Below the pieces are notes generated by a model. It did no database searches. It was given only the letters and a program-made list of their open reading frames with translations, and was not told the origin of the DNA. A stretch of 64,000 nucleotides of DNA from contig NZ_WBIN01000003.1 in NCBI RefSeq assembly GCF_009749385.1, positions 1 to 64,000 on the forward strand. Direction: 5' to 3'. Position numbers and translations under genes: made by a program. The stretch comes from Agromyces allii. Lineage in GTDB: Bacteria; Actinomycetota; Actinomycetes; Actinomycetales; Microbacteriaceae. Shown here in pieces: positions 8,325 through 18,752 of this stretch (position 1 is the first letter of the stretch; every line of letters begins with the position of its first letter).

Positions 8325-8798
8325 CTACGGTGTCGCGCCCTTCGGAAGCGGCGGGACGATGGTGCGGAGCGACCAGCCGAACAACAGGAACATGGCGCCG
8401 ACCGCGCCCGCGAACAGGGCGACGCCGAACGCGACGACCGACGTGAACAGCGACGCCCGCAGGAACGACGCGTTCATGACGGTGGAGCGCACCGGGTCGT
8501 CTTGATCGAGCTCGGCGTACGTCTTTCCGCCGCCGATCTCCTCGGCGTGCATGGCGATGACGCCCGCCTGCACGAACGCGTCGATCGGGCCGTTGACGGT
8601 CTGTCCGGCGAGGATCGGCGCGTCGTCGGGGATCACGATCTTCTCCGCAGCCAACTGGTTCGAGACCGAGGCCCACGCGACGATCGCGACGATGATGAGC
8701 AGGATGCCGCCGATGATGCCGGCCAATCCCGTCAGCCTGACCACGTTGACCTGCGTGCGGCTCAGTACAGCGCCACCGGTCTCGAAATTCTCCGTCAT
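8325..8798 (-). CDS. Two-TM membrane protein of unknown function
   Basis: A 157-residue protein with a hydrophobic helix near the N-terminus (LTGLAGIIGGILLIIVAIVA) and a longer hydrophobic region near the C-terminus (about 120-145). Between them is a segment of about 70 residues that would be extracytoplasmic if both helices span the membrane. I do not recognise the family. ATG 8798 was chosen because GGGGGGATGG precedes it; an upstream in-frame ATG gives a basic, non-conserved extension. It is transcribed alone. Confidence 0.7.
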   Translation of the reverse strand: MTENFETGGAVLSRTQVNVVRLTGLAGIIGGILLIIVAIVAWASVSNQLAAEKIVIPDDAPILAGQTVNGPIDAFVQAGVIAMHAEEIGGGKTYAELDQDDPVRSTVMNASFLRASLFTSVVAFGVALFAGAVGAMFLLFGWSLRTIVPPLPKGATP

Positions 8799-8900
8799 GT
8801 GCCATCCCCCCGAATGCCTGCGTCGGCTCCTAACGTAGCGGTCGACGCGGTGGGGATGGAAGAGCCTCGGCACGGCGCGTCGACCTGAACGACGCGGATC

Positions 8901-10229
8901 TCAGAGCCTCGCGGCCTTGGCGAGCAGGCTGTCGCGCTCGCGCTCGTTGCCGGTCATGCGGGCGGCCAGCTCGAGCTCGACGCGCGCCTCGTCGGTGCGC
9001 CCGAGCCGGGAGAGGAGCTCGCCCCGCACCGCGGGCAGGCCGGCGTACCCCGCAAGGCGTCCGGCCGCTGCGAGCTCGTCGACGACGAGCAGCGCCGAGG
9101 CCGGCCCGGTCGACATCGCGATCGCCACCGCACGGTTCAGGTCGACCACGGGCGACGGCGCGATGCGTCCGAGCGCCTCGTAGAGCACCACGATGTGCGC
9201 CCAGTCGGTCTCGTCGACCGACGGTGCGATCGCGTGCTGCTCGGCGATCGCCGCCTGGAGCCCGTAGGCGGCGCGACCGCGCCCGATGCCGTCGGCCTTG
9301 GCGAGTGCGGCGCGTCCACGGCCGAGCTGCGCGCGGTCCCAGCGCGTGCGGTCCTGCTCGTCGAGCGGGATCGCCGATCCGTCGGGCGCCGTGCGCGCCG
9401 GGAACCGCGCCGCCGTGAACTCCATCAGGGCCACGAGCGACCAGGCCTCGGGCTCGCGCGGCATGAGGCCCGCGACCACCCTGGCGAGGCGCAGGGCCTC
9501 GTTCGAGACATCCGCGCGCACCCATTCGCTGCCCGATGCGGGCAGATACCCCTCGTTGAACACGAGGTAGAGCACCTGCAGCACCGACGCGAGCCGCGCC
9601 GGGTACTCGTTCGGCTCGGGCACTTCGAACGGCACGTTCGCGGCGGCGAGGGTCTTCTTGGCCCGCACGATGCGCTGCTGAATCGTCGCGGTCGGCACGA
9701 GGAACGCCCGCGCGATCTCATCGCTCGAGAGGCCGCCCACGATGCGCAGCGTGAGCGCGATCTGCGCCTCTCGCGACAGCACCGGGTGGCACGACACGAA
9801 GATCAGGCGCAGCACGTCGTCGTCGATGGTGTCGGGGTCCCAGAAGACGTCGGATGCCGCGGCGCCGCCCTGCTCGAGGTCTCGCGCCATGGCCGCGTAC
9901 CGCTCGTCGAGCCGCTCGCGACGGCGCCACCCGTCGATCGCACGGCGCTTGGCGACCGCGGTGAGCCAGGCACCCGGATTGTTCGGAACCCCCTCGGCCG
10001 GCCATTGGCGCAGCGCCTCGACGAGCGCCTCCTGCGCCAGGTCCTCGGCCTGGCCGATGTCGCCGACGAAGCGCGTCAGGGTCGCGACGATGCGCGCGGA
10101 CTCGATGCGCCACACGGCGGCGACGGCCCGGCGGGCTCGCTCGGCGGCAGTGCGGCTCGCATCGACGCCCGCCGCCGGGCCGGCCTCACCGGCCGGCCCG
10201 GCCGCGCCCGCGGCATCCGTTGCTCCCAT
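8901..10229 (-). CDS. ECF sigma factor, ECF42 group
   Basis: A 442-residue protein whose first part (about 40-190) holds sigma-2 (FVGDIGQAEDLAQEALVEAL, then WLTAVAKRRAIDGWRR) and sigma-4 (IVGGLSSDEIARAFLV, TATIQQRIVRAKK). The remaining 250 residues form the long C-terminal helical extension typical of ECF42, starting with LYLVFNEGYLP. No anti-sigma gene is present. ECF42 proteins are instead linked to DGPF/YCII-domain proteins, and one lies 18 bp upstream in the same operon. The extension is known to be needed for activity in the group. The inducing signal is unknown. Confidence 0.9.
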   Translation of the reverse strand: MGATDAAGAAGPAGEAGPAAGVDASRTAAERARRAVAAVWRIESARIVATLTRFVGDIGQAEDLAQEALVEALRQWPAEGVPNNPGAWLTAVAKRRAIDGWRRRERLDERYAAMARDLEQGGAAASDVFWDPDTIDDDVLRLIFVSCHPVLSREAQIALTLRIVGGLSSDEIARAFLVPTATIQQRIVRAKKTLAAANVPFEVPEPNEYPARLASVLQVLYLVFNEGYLPASGSEWVRADVSNEALRLARVVAGLMPREPEAWSLVALMEFTAARFPARTAPDGSAIPLDEQDRTRWDRAQLGRGRAALAKADGIGRGRAAYGLQAAIAEQHAIAPSVDETDWAHIVVLYEALGRIAPSPVVDLNRAVAIAMSTGPASALLVVDELAAAGRLAGYAGLPAVRGELLSRLGRTDEARVELELAARMTGNERERDSLLAKAARL

Positions 10230-10247
10230 GGTGACGACCCGATGCCG

Positions 10248-10706
10248 TCAGTCGGCGCGACGCTCGGCGGCAGCCGCTGCCGATGCCTTGATGGCGGCGT
10301 CGGAGTCCTCGCGCCAGCCGGCCTCCTTCTGGATCCACTCGTTGTCCTGCGGGAAGTCCTCGAGCTCGGTCACGCGGCGCACCTCGAGCTTCGATCCGGG
10401 GCCCAGAGGGCAGCGCTTGGCCCACTCGGCGGCCTCTTCGGCGCTCGACGCCTGGATGATCCAGAAGCCGTTGAAGAGCTCCTTCGTCTCGCCGTAGGGG
10501 CCGTCGGTCACGACCGGGGGCGTGGTGTCGAAGTCGACGACGAAGCCCTCCTTGGCATCGGTCAGCCCCTCGCCGCCGAGCAGCACGCCCGCCTTGATGA
10601 GCGACTCGTTGTAGGCGCCCATGGCGGCGATGACCTCGTTGAAGTCGAGCTGCTCGTAGGCCTCGACGGCCGCATCGTTCGAGCGCATGATCAGCATGTA
10701 CTTCAC
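10248..10706 (-). CDS. YCII-related DGPF-domain protein
   Basis: A 152-residue protein beginning MKYMLIMRSND, with VTDGPYGETKELFNGFWII near residues 85-105. This is the DGPF motif that names the family, here DGPY. A charged C-terminal extension of about 40 residues follows the core. DGPF proteins are ferredoxin-like fold proteins of unclear activity, co-transcribed with ECF42 sigma factors and thought to belong to the same regulon. It is the first gene of the operon and has an ECF42-type promoter upstream. Confidence 0.9.
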   Translation of the reverse strand: MKYMLIMRSNDAAVEAYEQLDFNEVIAAMGAYNESLIKAGVLLGGEGLTDAKEGFVVDFDTTPPVVTDGPYGETKELFNGFWIIQASSAEEAAEWAKRCPLGPGSKLEVRRVTELEDFPQDNEWIQKEAGWREDSDAAIKASAAAAAERRAD

Positions 10707-10777
10707 GGTGTTCTCCTCGTGTCAGGTGGCCGGGTGGCCGGTTCGGGGTAGGGCCGAAGTGCCCGCCTCACTCATGC

Positions 10778-10804
10778 GTCGAACGAGCGGATGCCGGATC
10801 GACA
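10778..10804 (-). promoter_or_regulatory. Predicted ECF42-type autoregulated promoter
   Basis: On the minus strand TGTCGA (10804-10799) is followed after 17 bp by CGAC (10781-10778), about 70 bp before the DGPF gene. ECF42 promoters are described with TGTCGA at -35 and a CGA/TC-type -10 (from memory of that group). Position and spacing fit autoregulation. Confidence 0.6.
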
Positions 10805-10846
10805 GGAGTTCGAGAAAACTTCCGGGGATCCGACATCCGCTCGTTC
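10781..10846. terminator. Long inverted repeat between clpB and the ECF42 operon
   Basis: Two 20-nt arms (10781-10800 and 10827-10846) pair with one mismatch. The 26-nt loop has a smaller stem (GGAGTT with AACTTCC). It lies 19 bp after the clpB stop codon and probably terminates clpB, but the left arm also contains the -35/-10 region of the ECF42-type promoter. Confidence 0.65.
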
Positions 10847-10864
10847 ACGCCCTGCGTTCGGGCT

Positions 10865-13027
<2,163 letters not shown>

Positions 13028-13049
13028 TCATGACTCCCTTCGTTCCAAA

Positions 13050-13070
13050 CTTGAGTGTACTTAACTCAAC
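13050..13070. promoter_or_regulatory. HAIR element (HspR site) upstream of clpB
   Basis: CTTGAGT, 7 bp, ACTCAAC matches the HAIR consensus CTTGAGT-N7-ACTCAAG with one difference. It lies 22 bp before the clpB start. The repressor HspR is encoded at 32639-33061. Confidence 0.92.
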
Positions 13071-13172
13071 TTTGCGAAGTGGATCGGTATTCCGACCCGT
13101 GCCGGACTGGCCCCGATGCAGCACAGGCCTGGCCCCCTCATTCAAGGTAGACGGATGCCGCGGCAACCGCCA

Positions 13173-13676
13173 TCACTCAGCGGGTGCGGGGATCGAGTCG
13201 CCGAGCAGCACGACGAGCAGTCGGCGGAACTCCGCCCGCTCGGCGTCGTCGAGTCGAGCGAGCAGCGTGCGCTGCGCCGAGTCGACCGCGGCGTCGAGTT
13301 CGACGAGCCGTGCGCGGCCGGGCTCCGTGATGTCGACGCTGTTGCGGCGTCGATCGTGCACGTCAGGGGAGCGCTCGACGAGGCCGGACGCCTCGAGTTC
13401 GCCGAGCACGACGTGCAGGTCGCTGCGATCGAGCCCGAGCCGTCGCCCCAACTCCGCCTGGCTCACCGCCCCGCCCTCGGCGAGCGCGTGCAGCACCGAG
13501 AAGTGGTGCCTGCGCACGCCGTGCGCCGCGAGCGCCTCGCCGACGACGCCGGCACCGACGCCGGCCGCGCGACTGAGCAGCCAGCTCGGCAGTTCGGCGA
13601 GCCGACGGGGCGGCACCGGCTGGACGCCCATGCCGTCGGGTGTGGGCGCCGGGGTCGCAGGGGGCGCCGGGGTCAC
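13173..13676 (-). CDS. MarR family transcriptional regulator
   Basis: A 167-residue winged-helix regulator: VRRHHFSVLHALAEGGAVSQ, then AELGRRLGLDRSDLHVVLGE as the recognition helix, followed by RSPDVHDRRRNSVDITEPGR, the MarR wing D-x-R-R-x-x-V-x-I-T. GTG 13676 overlaps the stop of the upstream SnoaL-like gene as GTGA, implying translational coupling; an internal ATG at 13631 is the alternative. The 32-bp palindrome upstream of the operon is its likely site, which would also control the divergent oxidoreductase. Confidence 0.85.
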   Translation of the reverse strand: MTPAPPATPAPTPDGMGVQPVPPRRLAELPSWLLSRAAGVGAGVVGEALAAHGVRRHHFSVLHALAEGGAVSQAELGRRLGLDRSDLHVVLGELEASGLVERSPDVHDRRRNSVDITEPGRARLVELDAAVDSAQRTLLARLDDAERAEFRRLLVVLLGDSIPAPAE

Positions 13677-14173
13677 GCCGCGGCCGGCTGCGTCGCGGGC
13701 GAGGTGCGCCAGGTCGGCACGACCTGCAGTTCGGCGATGCGCCAACCCGCCTCGGTCTCGCGGACGCCGAAGCGGTAGACCGCGCCGATCACCTGCACGG
13801 GCACGCCGTCGGCGTGGGCGAAGTGCGCGGTGAGGTTGGCCCTGACCTTCGCGGTGCGCCCGGCGGGAGCACCGGTGTCGTGTTCGGTCTCGGGGTCGGG
13901 GTCCGGATCAGCCTGGTCGACGATCACATTCGTCATGACGTGGTGCAGGCGATCGAACCCCACGTGATTGCGCGTCGCCTGGGCGACGACGGCCTCGCGA
14001 CCCTCGGCAGTGCCGCCGGGCGTCGTCGCGGTCACGTCGTCGGTGAGGAGCTCATGCAGCACGTCGAATCGGTGCTCGTCGAGCGCGGCGCCCAGCCGCG
14101 AGACCATCTCGGCCAGCTGCACCCGGTCGTCGACGGTGATGGGGGCGATCGCCCCGGAGTCTCGTTCGTTCAT
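13673..14173 (-). CDS. SnoaL/NTF2-like domain protein
   Basis: A 166-residue protein with the cone-shaped NTF2-like fold pattern: N-terminal helices (VQLAEMVSRLGAALDEHRFD, LHELLTDDV), then beta strands with VRANLTAHFAHAD and GWRIAELQVVPTWR at the end. Such proteins are polyketide cyclases, dehydratases, or small-ligand-binding subunits; no activity can be assigned. ATG 14173 has AGGAGG upstream. It is the first gene of an operon with marR and is divergent from a luciferase-like oxidoreductase, suggesting shared metabolism of a small aromatic or polyketide-like compound (inference). Confidence 0.8.
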   Translation of the reverse strand: MNERDSGAIAPITVDDRVQLAEMVSRLGAALDEHRFDVLHELLTDDVTATTPGGTAEGREAVVAQATRNHVGFDRLHHVMTNVIVDQADPDPDPETEHDTGAPAGRTAKVRANLTAHFAHADGVPVQVIGAVYRFGVRETEAGWRIAELQVVPTWRTSPATQPAAA

Positions 14174-14190
14174 CGATTGCTCCTCCTGAT

Positions 14191-14222
14191 CGTTGGTGAC
14201 ACCAACGTTGGTGTCACCAACG
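14191..14222. promoter_or_regulatory. 32-bp perfect palindrome, likely MarR operator
   Basis: CGTTGGTGACACCAAC (14191-14206) is followed immediately by its exact reverse complement. Each half itself contains TTGGTG/CACCAA symmetry, so two nested sites are possible. It lies 18 bp upstream of the snoaL start and about 90 bp from the divergent oxidoreductase start. Confidence 0.85.
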
Positions 14223-14311
14223 TAACGCCGACTCGACGTCGAGCGCAAGAGCTCGGGCCAGTGACATCCATGCGATGGAATGGACCCCGCCCGGCGCGCG
14301 TTGGACCAGGC

Positions 14312-15340
14312 ATGCAACGCTTCGGAACCCTCTCGTTCGGCCACTACGGACACCTCGGCGGCGGGCGGGAGCTCTCAGCCGGCGACTCGCTGCTGCAGGC
14401 CATCGACCTCGCGCAGGGCATGGACGAGCTCGGCGTCAACGGCGCGTACTTCCGCGTGCACCACTTCGCACGCCAGCAGGCGTCGCCCATGCCGCTGCTC
14501 GCCGCGATCGCCGCACGCACGCAGACCATCGAGGTCGGCACGGGCGTCATCGACATGCGCTACGAGAACCCGCTGCACCTGGCCGAGGAGGCCGCCGCGG
14601 TCGACCTGATCTCGGGCGGTCGACTCGCGCTCGGCGTGAGCCGGGGATCACCCGAGTCGGTCGTGCGCGGCTACGAGGCCTTCGGCTACACGGGATCGCA
14701 GGACCCTCGCGGCGCCGACCTCGCTCGCGAGCACTTCGACCGATTCCTGCAGGCGATCGAAGGCCAGGGCCTGGCCGAGCGCGACCCCTCGTCGCCCTTC
14801 GGCGGCGGCCACGGCATGCAGCGCATCGAGCCGTACTCGCCAGGACTGCGCTCGCGCATCTGGTGGGGTGCCGGCAACCGCGACTCCGCCGAGTGGGCGG
14901 GCCGCGCGGGCGTCAACCTCATGTCGTCGACCCTGCTGACCGAGGACCGCGGCATCCCGTTCGACGAGCTGCAGGCCCAGCAGATCCAGGCGTTCCGCGA
15001 GGCGTGGCGCGAAGCCGGTCACCCCGGCGAGCCGCGCACCTCGGTGAGCCGCTCGATCTTCCCGATCACGACGGCCGAGGACGAGCTGTACTTCGGCGGT
15101 CGCCAGGACGGCGACGGGGTCGGCATGATCGACGGAATCCGGTCGACCTTCGGCAAGACCTACGCGGGCACGCCCGACAAGCTCGTCGAGCAGCTGCAGA
15201 AGGATGCCGCGATCCGCGAGGCGGACACGCTGATGCTCACGATCCCGAGCCAGCTCGGCGTCGAGTTCAACCTGCGGCTGATCGCGGCGTTCGCGAAGCA
15301 CGTGGCGCCGAGCCTCGGGTGGGAGCCGGCGAACCGCTGA
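14312..15340 (+). CDS. LLM class flavin-dependent oxidoreductase
   Basis: A 342-residue luciferase-like (TIM barrel) monooxygenase or reductase. It shows GVNGAYFRVHHF near the first strand, IEVGTGVIDMRYENPLHLAE (the family G-T-x-V segment) and GGRLALGVSRGSPE, the flavin-binding G-R-x-x-x-G-x-x-R/S-G pattern. Members use FMNH2 or F420. An F420-type enzyme family is also represented at 21743-22186, but the cofactor here cannot be decided. ATG 14312 starts the conserved part. It is divergent from snoaL-marR across the 32-bp palindrome and probably regulated with them. Confidence 0.88.
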   Translation: MQRFGTLSFGHYGHLGGGRELSAGDSLLQAIDLAQGMDELGVNGAYFRVHHFARQQASPMPLLAAIAARTQTIEVGTGVIDMRYENPLHLAEEAAAVDLISGGRLALGVSRGSPESVVRGYEAFGYTGSQDPRGADLAREHFDRFLQAIEGQGLAERDPSSPFGGGHGMQRIEPYSPGLRSRIWWGAGNRDSAEWAGRAGVNLMSSTLLTEDRGIPFDELQAQQIQAFREAWREAGHPGEPRTSVSRSIFPITTAEDELYFGGRQDGDGVGMIDGIRSTFGKTYAGTPDKLVEQLQKDAAIREADTLMLTIPSQLGVEFNLRLIAAFAKHVAPSLGWEPANR

Positions 15341-15419
15341 CGTCGTCGGCCGGCGATGCGCCGGTCGACCTCGGCACGCTCCTCTCGCCATTCTGCGTCG
15401 ACAGGAGCAGACTCGGAGC

Positions 15420-15839
15420 ATGGACGACGAACGCGACGAACGACCGCCGACCCGTCACCTGACGGAGGCCGAGTGCTGGCAGCGCATCAGCGATGCGCCC
15501 TACGGGCGCATCGCCGCGGCCGCCGGCGGCGACGTCGACATCTTCCCGGTGAACCACGCCGTCGCAGACGATCGCACGATCGTCTTCCGCACCTCTCCGG
15601 GCACGAAGCTGCTCGAGCTGACGATCCACCACCGCGTCGCCTTCGAGGTCGACGGCACCGACGACCGTGAGGCGTTCAGCGTCGTCGTGAAGGGCGACGC
15701 CGTCGAGTTCGACCGGCAGTCCGAGATCGTCGAGGCCGAACGGCTCGGCGTCGAGCCCTGGGCGCCCGAGACGAAGGACCGGTGGGTGCGCATCACGCCC
15801 ACCGAGGTGCACGGCCGGCAGTTCGAACGCCCGCTCTAG
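15420..15839 (+). CDS. Pyridoxamine 5'-phosphate oxidase-like flavin protein
   Basis: A 139-residue split-barrel protein: LTEAECWQRISDAPYGRIAA, then FPVNHAVADDRTIVFRTSPGTKL, the recurring pattern of the PNPOx-like/pyridoxamine oxidase-related family in actinobacteria that binds FMN or F420. These small proteins reduce or bind flavin or F420 substrates, mostly uncharacterised; this is not PdxH itself. It lies 79 bp after the LLM oxidoreductase on the same strand and may be co-transcribed. Confidence 0.85.
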   Translation: MDDERDERPPTRHLTEAECWQRISDAPYGRIAAAAGGDVDIFPVNHAVADDRTIVFRTSPGTKLLELTIHHRVAFEVDGTDDREAFSVVVKGDAVEFDRQSEIVEAERLGVEPWAPETKDRWVRITPTEVHGRQFERPL

Positions 15840-15918
15840 CGCGGGCCGTCCGCGACTAACAGTGCGGGCCGGTCCGCGACGGATCCGCCGGCAAGGGAGT
15901 ACTCACGCCGGAAATGGA

Positions 15919-15955
15919 CCGCGCCTCCCCGCCGGGTCACGGCGAAGAGGCGCGG
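15919..15955. terminator. Bidirectional hairpin
   Basis: CCGCGCCTC (15919-15927) pairs with GAGGCGCGG (15947-15955), with a smaller CCG/CGG stem in the loop. It sits between the convergent flavin-protein and permease genes. Confidence 0.65.
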
Positions 15956-16010
15956 CGTTCATGGAGTCGACGGCTGCGGGGCCGACGACCGGAGACCGGC
16001 GACCGGCGGC

Positions 16011-17459
16011 CTAGCCGACGCCCTCGAGCGCGTCGGTCTCGGTGTTGCCGATGTTCGCGAGCACCTCGGGGCGACGCTTGGCGAGGTGCAGGTACCAGGC
16101 GAGCGCGGCGATCATCGTGGCGAGGAACAGGTACGGGATGACGTTCAGCGGCCACGCCGGCACGGGCCAGACGTTCGCGAAGAACACGTAGGCCATCGAG
16201 ACGACCGCGACCACGGCGCAGACCCAGACGAGGCCGTTGCGCATGCCCTCGCGTCGCGTGTAGACGACGCAGGCGATCGCGACGAGCGCGTAGGCGACCA
16301 TGTAGCCGTAGGTGCCGTACGTGTCGACCCAGACGACGATCTCCATCGGGTCGGCACCCATCGCGAGCAGCACGAGGTCGAGCACGATCGCGGCCGGGCC
16401 GGCGACGAGCAGCACGCGGTGCGGCGTCAGGTGGCGGTCGTGGGTGCGGCCGAACCGCTCGGCGACGACGCCCTCCTTGCCCATCACGTAGATGATGCGG
16501 CCGACCACGTTGAGCGGGGCGACGACGACGGCGAAGAACGAGGCGCCGACGCCGAAGGTGAGGATCGGGGCGAACCACGTCGGCATGCCGATCTGCGTGG
16601 CGATCGCCTCGAGCGGGCTCGCGGCCGTCGCCAGGTCCTCACCGAGGATCGCGATCTGGGTGTACGCCGCGAAGACGTAGAGGATGCCGACGGTCACCGC
16701 GCTCCACATGATGGCGCGGGGGATGGCGGTGTACGGGTTCTTCGCCTCGCGTCCGAGCGCGTCGGCCGATGAGAAGCCGACGAACCCGAGGATGCCGAGC
16801 ACCATGCCCGCGGCGACGCCCTGGAACGGCACGCCCTCGAGCGAGAACTGCGCCGGGTCCCATGCGTTGGGGCCGGCCCAGACGAGCGCCAGCACGAGCA
16901 GGATCAGGATGATCGTCACCGAGACGAGCTCGAGCACGAGCGAGACCCGGGCCGACAGGCGGATGCCGCGGATCGTGAAGAGCGTCGCGAGGCCGCCGAG
17001 CACGATCGCCAGCGCCATCGACCAGCCGAGGCCCTCGGCGGGCACGCCCATGAGCACGAGGAACTGGTTCATGTACGAGACGGCGCCGCCGAGCGATCCG
17101 GCCGCGATGCCCCAGCAGCCCACGAGCAGGGCGATGCCCGCGAGGTACGCGCCGAACGGGCCGAGCCCCTTCGCGACGTAGGTGTAGAGCGAACCGGCCG
17201 AGGCGTGCCGCTTGGCGAACACGGCGACGCAGTAGCCGACCGAGAGGATCACGATCGTCGCGAGCACGAACGAGAGCATCGTGCCGTTGCCGGCCCCGAT
17301 GTAGATGCCGGCCGCGGTGAACGCGATGACCGCGCTCGGGGCGATGTTGGCGATGGCCTGGGCGGCGAGCTCTGGCCCGCTCATGACGCCGCGGCGCAGG
17401 CCGGCGTCGGTGGGGGCGCCGGCCCGGGAGGCCGGCGCCTGGGTGGTGGGGGTGGTCAT
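16011..17459 (-). CDS. APC family amino acid/polyamine permease
   Basis: A 482-residue membrane protein with about 12 hydrophobic helices. The first helix region reads GPELAAQAIANIAPSAVIAFTAAGIYIGAG, the unwound substrate-binding helix of APC transporters. GFVGFSSADALGREAKNPYTAIPRAI is the conserved family motif of the TM6-7 region. It imports an amino acid or amine with a proton; specificity is unknown. ATG 17459 has GGAGAG upstream. It follows the alcohol dehydrogenase gene by 74 bp on the same strand, and the divergent PucR regulator probably controls both. Confidence 0.9.
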   Translation of the reverse strand: MTTPTTQAPASRAGAPTDAGLRRGVMSGPELAAQAIANIAPSAVIAFTAAGIYIGAGNGTMLSFVLATIVILSVGYCVAVFAKRHASAGSLYTYVAKGLGPFGAYLAGIALLVGCWGIAAGSLGGAVSYMNQFLVLMGVPAEGLGWSMALAIVLGGLATLFTIRGIRLSARVSLVLELVSVTIILILLVLALVWAGPNAWDPAQFSLEGVPFQGVAAGMVLGILGFVGFSSADALGREAKNPYTAIPRAIMWSAVTVGILYVFAAYTQIAILGEDLATAASPLEAIATQIGMPTWFAPILTFGVGASFFAVVVAPLNVVGRIIYVMGKEGVVAERFGRTHDRHLTPHRVLLVAGPAAIVLDLVLLAMGADPMEIVVWVDTYGTYGYMVAYALVAIACVVYTRREGMRNGLVWVCAVVAVVSMAYVFFANVWPVPAWPLNVIPYLFLATMIAALAWYLHLAKRRPEVLANIGNTETDALEGVG

Positions 17460-17533
17460 GTGAACTCTCCAGTGAGTCGAGCGGGTCATGGGCGTCTGCC
17501 GGTGGGCATCGGCCGGTCGGGGGCGGCTGCCGG

Positions 17534-18631
17534 TCAGGGGATCAGCAGCGTGCGGAGCGCTTCGCCGGATTCGAGGTCCTCGAACGCCTCGGCGGCCTCG
17601 GCGAGCGGGCGTCGCGCCGAGATCAGCGGGTCGAGCTTGAGCTGGCCGTCCATGTAACGGTCGACGAGCGCGGGGATGTCGATGGACGGGCGCACCGAGC
17701 CGTAGTTCGAGCCGAGGATGCGCTGGTCGGCCTCGGCGAGCACGAGCGGCTCGAACGACGCCTTCGCACCCGTCGGCGGCAGTCCCACGATGACGGCAGC
17801 CCCGCCGAGGCCCAGCATGCGGATCGCCTGCTCGGTCGTCGACGTGCGCCCGATGGCGTCGAACGCGTAGTCGACGCCGTCGGGGATGAGGTCGAAGAGC
17901 GCCTCGACCGCGTCGACCTGCGACGCGTCGATCTGGTCGGTGGCGCCGAACTGCACGGCGAGCGCGGTCTTGTCGGCGCGCACGTCGATCGCGACGATGC
18001 GTTCGGCGCCGGCGAGGCGGGCGCCCTGCACGACGTTGAGGCCCACGCCGCCGCAGCCGATGACGACGACGGTGGAGCCGGGCTCGACGGCCGCGGTGTT
18101 CAGCACGGCGCCGACGCCGGTGGCGACCGCGCAGCCGACGACGGCGACGATGTCGAGCGGCGCGTCGTCGCGCACCTTGACCGCACCCGACGCGGGGACG
18201 ACGACCTCCTCGGCGAACGACGAGACGCCGAGGTAGTGGTGCAGCGACTCGTCGCCCTGCGACAGGCGCGAGGTGCCGTCGAAGAGCACGCCCTTCGGCG
18301 CCACGACCGTGGCGACCTTCTGGCAGCGGGCCTCGTGGCCCGAGCGGCAGTAGCGGCACTCGCCGCACGGCGGCACCCAGGAGAGCACCACGTGGTCGCC
18401 GACGGCGAGCGACGTGACGCCCTCGCCGAGTTCGACGACCACGCCGGAACCCTCATGACCCATGACGAGCGGAGCCGGGGCGTCCCATTCCCCTCGCTTC
18501 ACGTGCAGGTCGGAGTGGCAGACGCCCGCCGCCGCGATCTTGACGCGCACTTCGCCGGCCTTGGGGGCGGCGAGTTCGACGTCGGCGACCTCGATCGGCG
18601 TCTCCGGTGCGCGGAAGACGATGGCTTTCAT
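17534..18631 (-). CDS. Zinc-dependent alcohol dehydrogenase, class III-like
   Basis: A 365-residue medium-chain dehydrogenase. Catalytic zinc ligands are in AAGVCHSDLHV (Cys near 37) and MGHEGSG (His near 58). Structural zinc is bound by CGECRYCRSGHEARC (about 89-103). NAD binding is by VIGCGGVGLNVV. The layout matches class III and mycothiol-type formaldehyde or long-chain alcohol dehydrogenases. With an amine permease downstream and a PucR regulator divergent, a catabolic role in oxidising an alcohol or amino alcohol is plausible but inferred. Confidence 0.88.
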   Translation of the reverse strand: MKAIVFRAPETPIEVADVELAAPKAGEVRVKIAAAGVCHSDLHVKRGEWDAPAPLVMGHEGSGVVVELGEGVTSLAVGDHVVLSWVPPCGECRYCRSGHEARCQKVATVVAPKGVLFDGTSRLSQGDESLHHYLGVSSFAEEVVVPASGAVKVRDDAPLDIVAVVGCAVATGVGAVLNTAAVEPGSTVVVIGCGGVGLNVVQGARLAGAERIVAIDVRADKTALAVQFGATDQIDASQVDAVEALFDLIPDGVDYAFDAIGRTSTTEQAIRMLGLGGAAVIVGLPPTGAKASFEPLVLAEADQRILGSNYGSVRPSIDIPALVDRYMDGQLKLDPLISARRPLAEAAEAFEDLESGEALRTLLIP

Positions 18632-18703
18632 TGATGCTCCCTTGGATCTGGTGCTGGGGTACGCAAGATGCTAGGCAGACCAGCCCCGGCGCGTCACTGT
18701 GAA

Positions 18704-18737
18704 GAATGTCGAATCGAGAACGGATGCCGCGACATTC
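18704..18737. promoter_or_regulatory. Inverted repeat in the adh-pucR divergent region
   Basis: GAATGTCG (18704-18711) and CGACATTC (18730-18737) are perfect inverted arms 18 bp apart, ending 15 bp before the pucR start. The arrangement suits binding by a dimeric regulator, most simply the PucR protein itself. Confidence 0.5.
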
Positions 18738-18752
18738 CGTACACTCGATCGC

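Noticed and set aside
13640-14311. Upstream extension of the LLM oxidoreductase
   Set aside because: It is antisense to the SnoaL-like gene and crosses the palindromic operator; conservation begins at ATG 14312.
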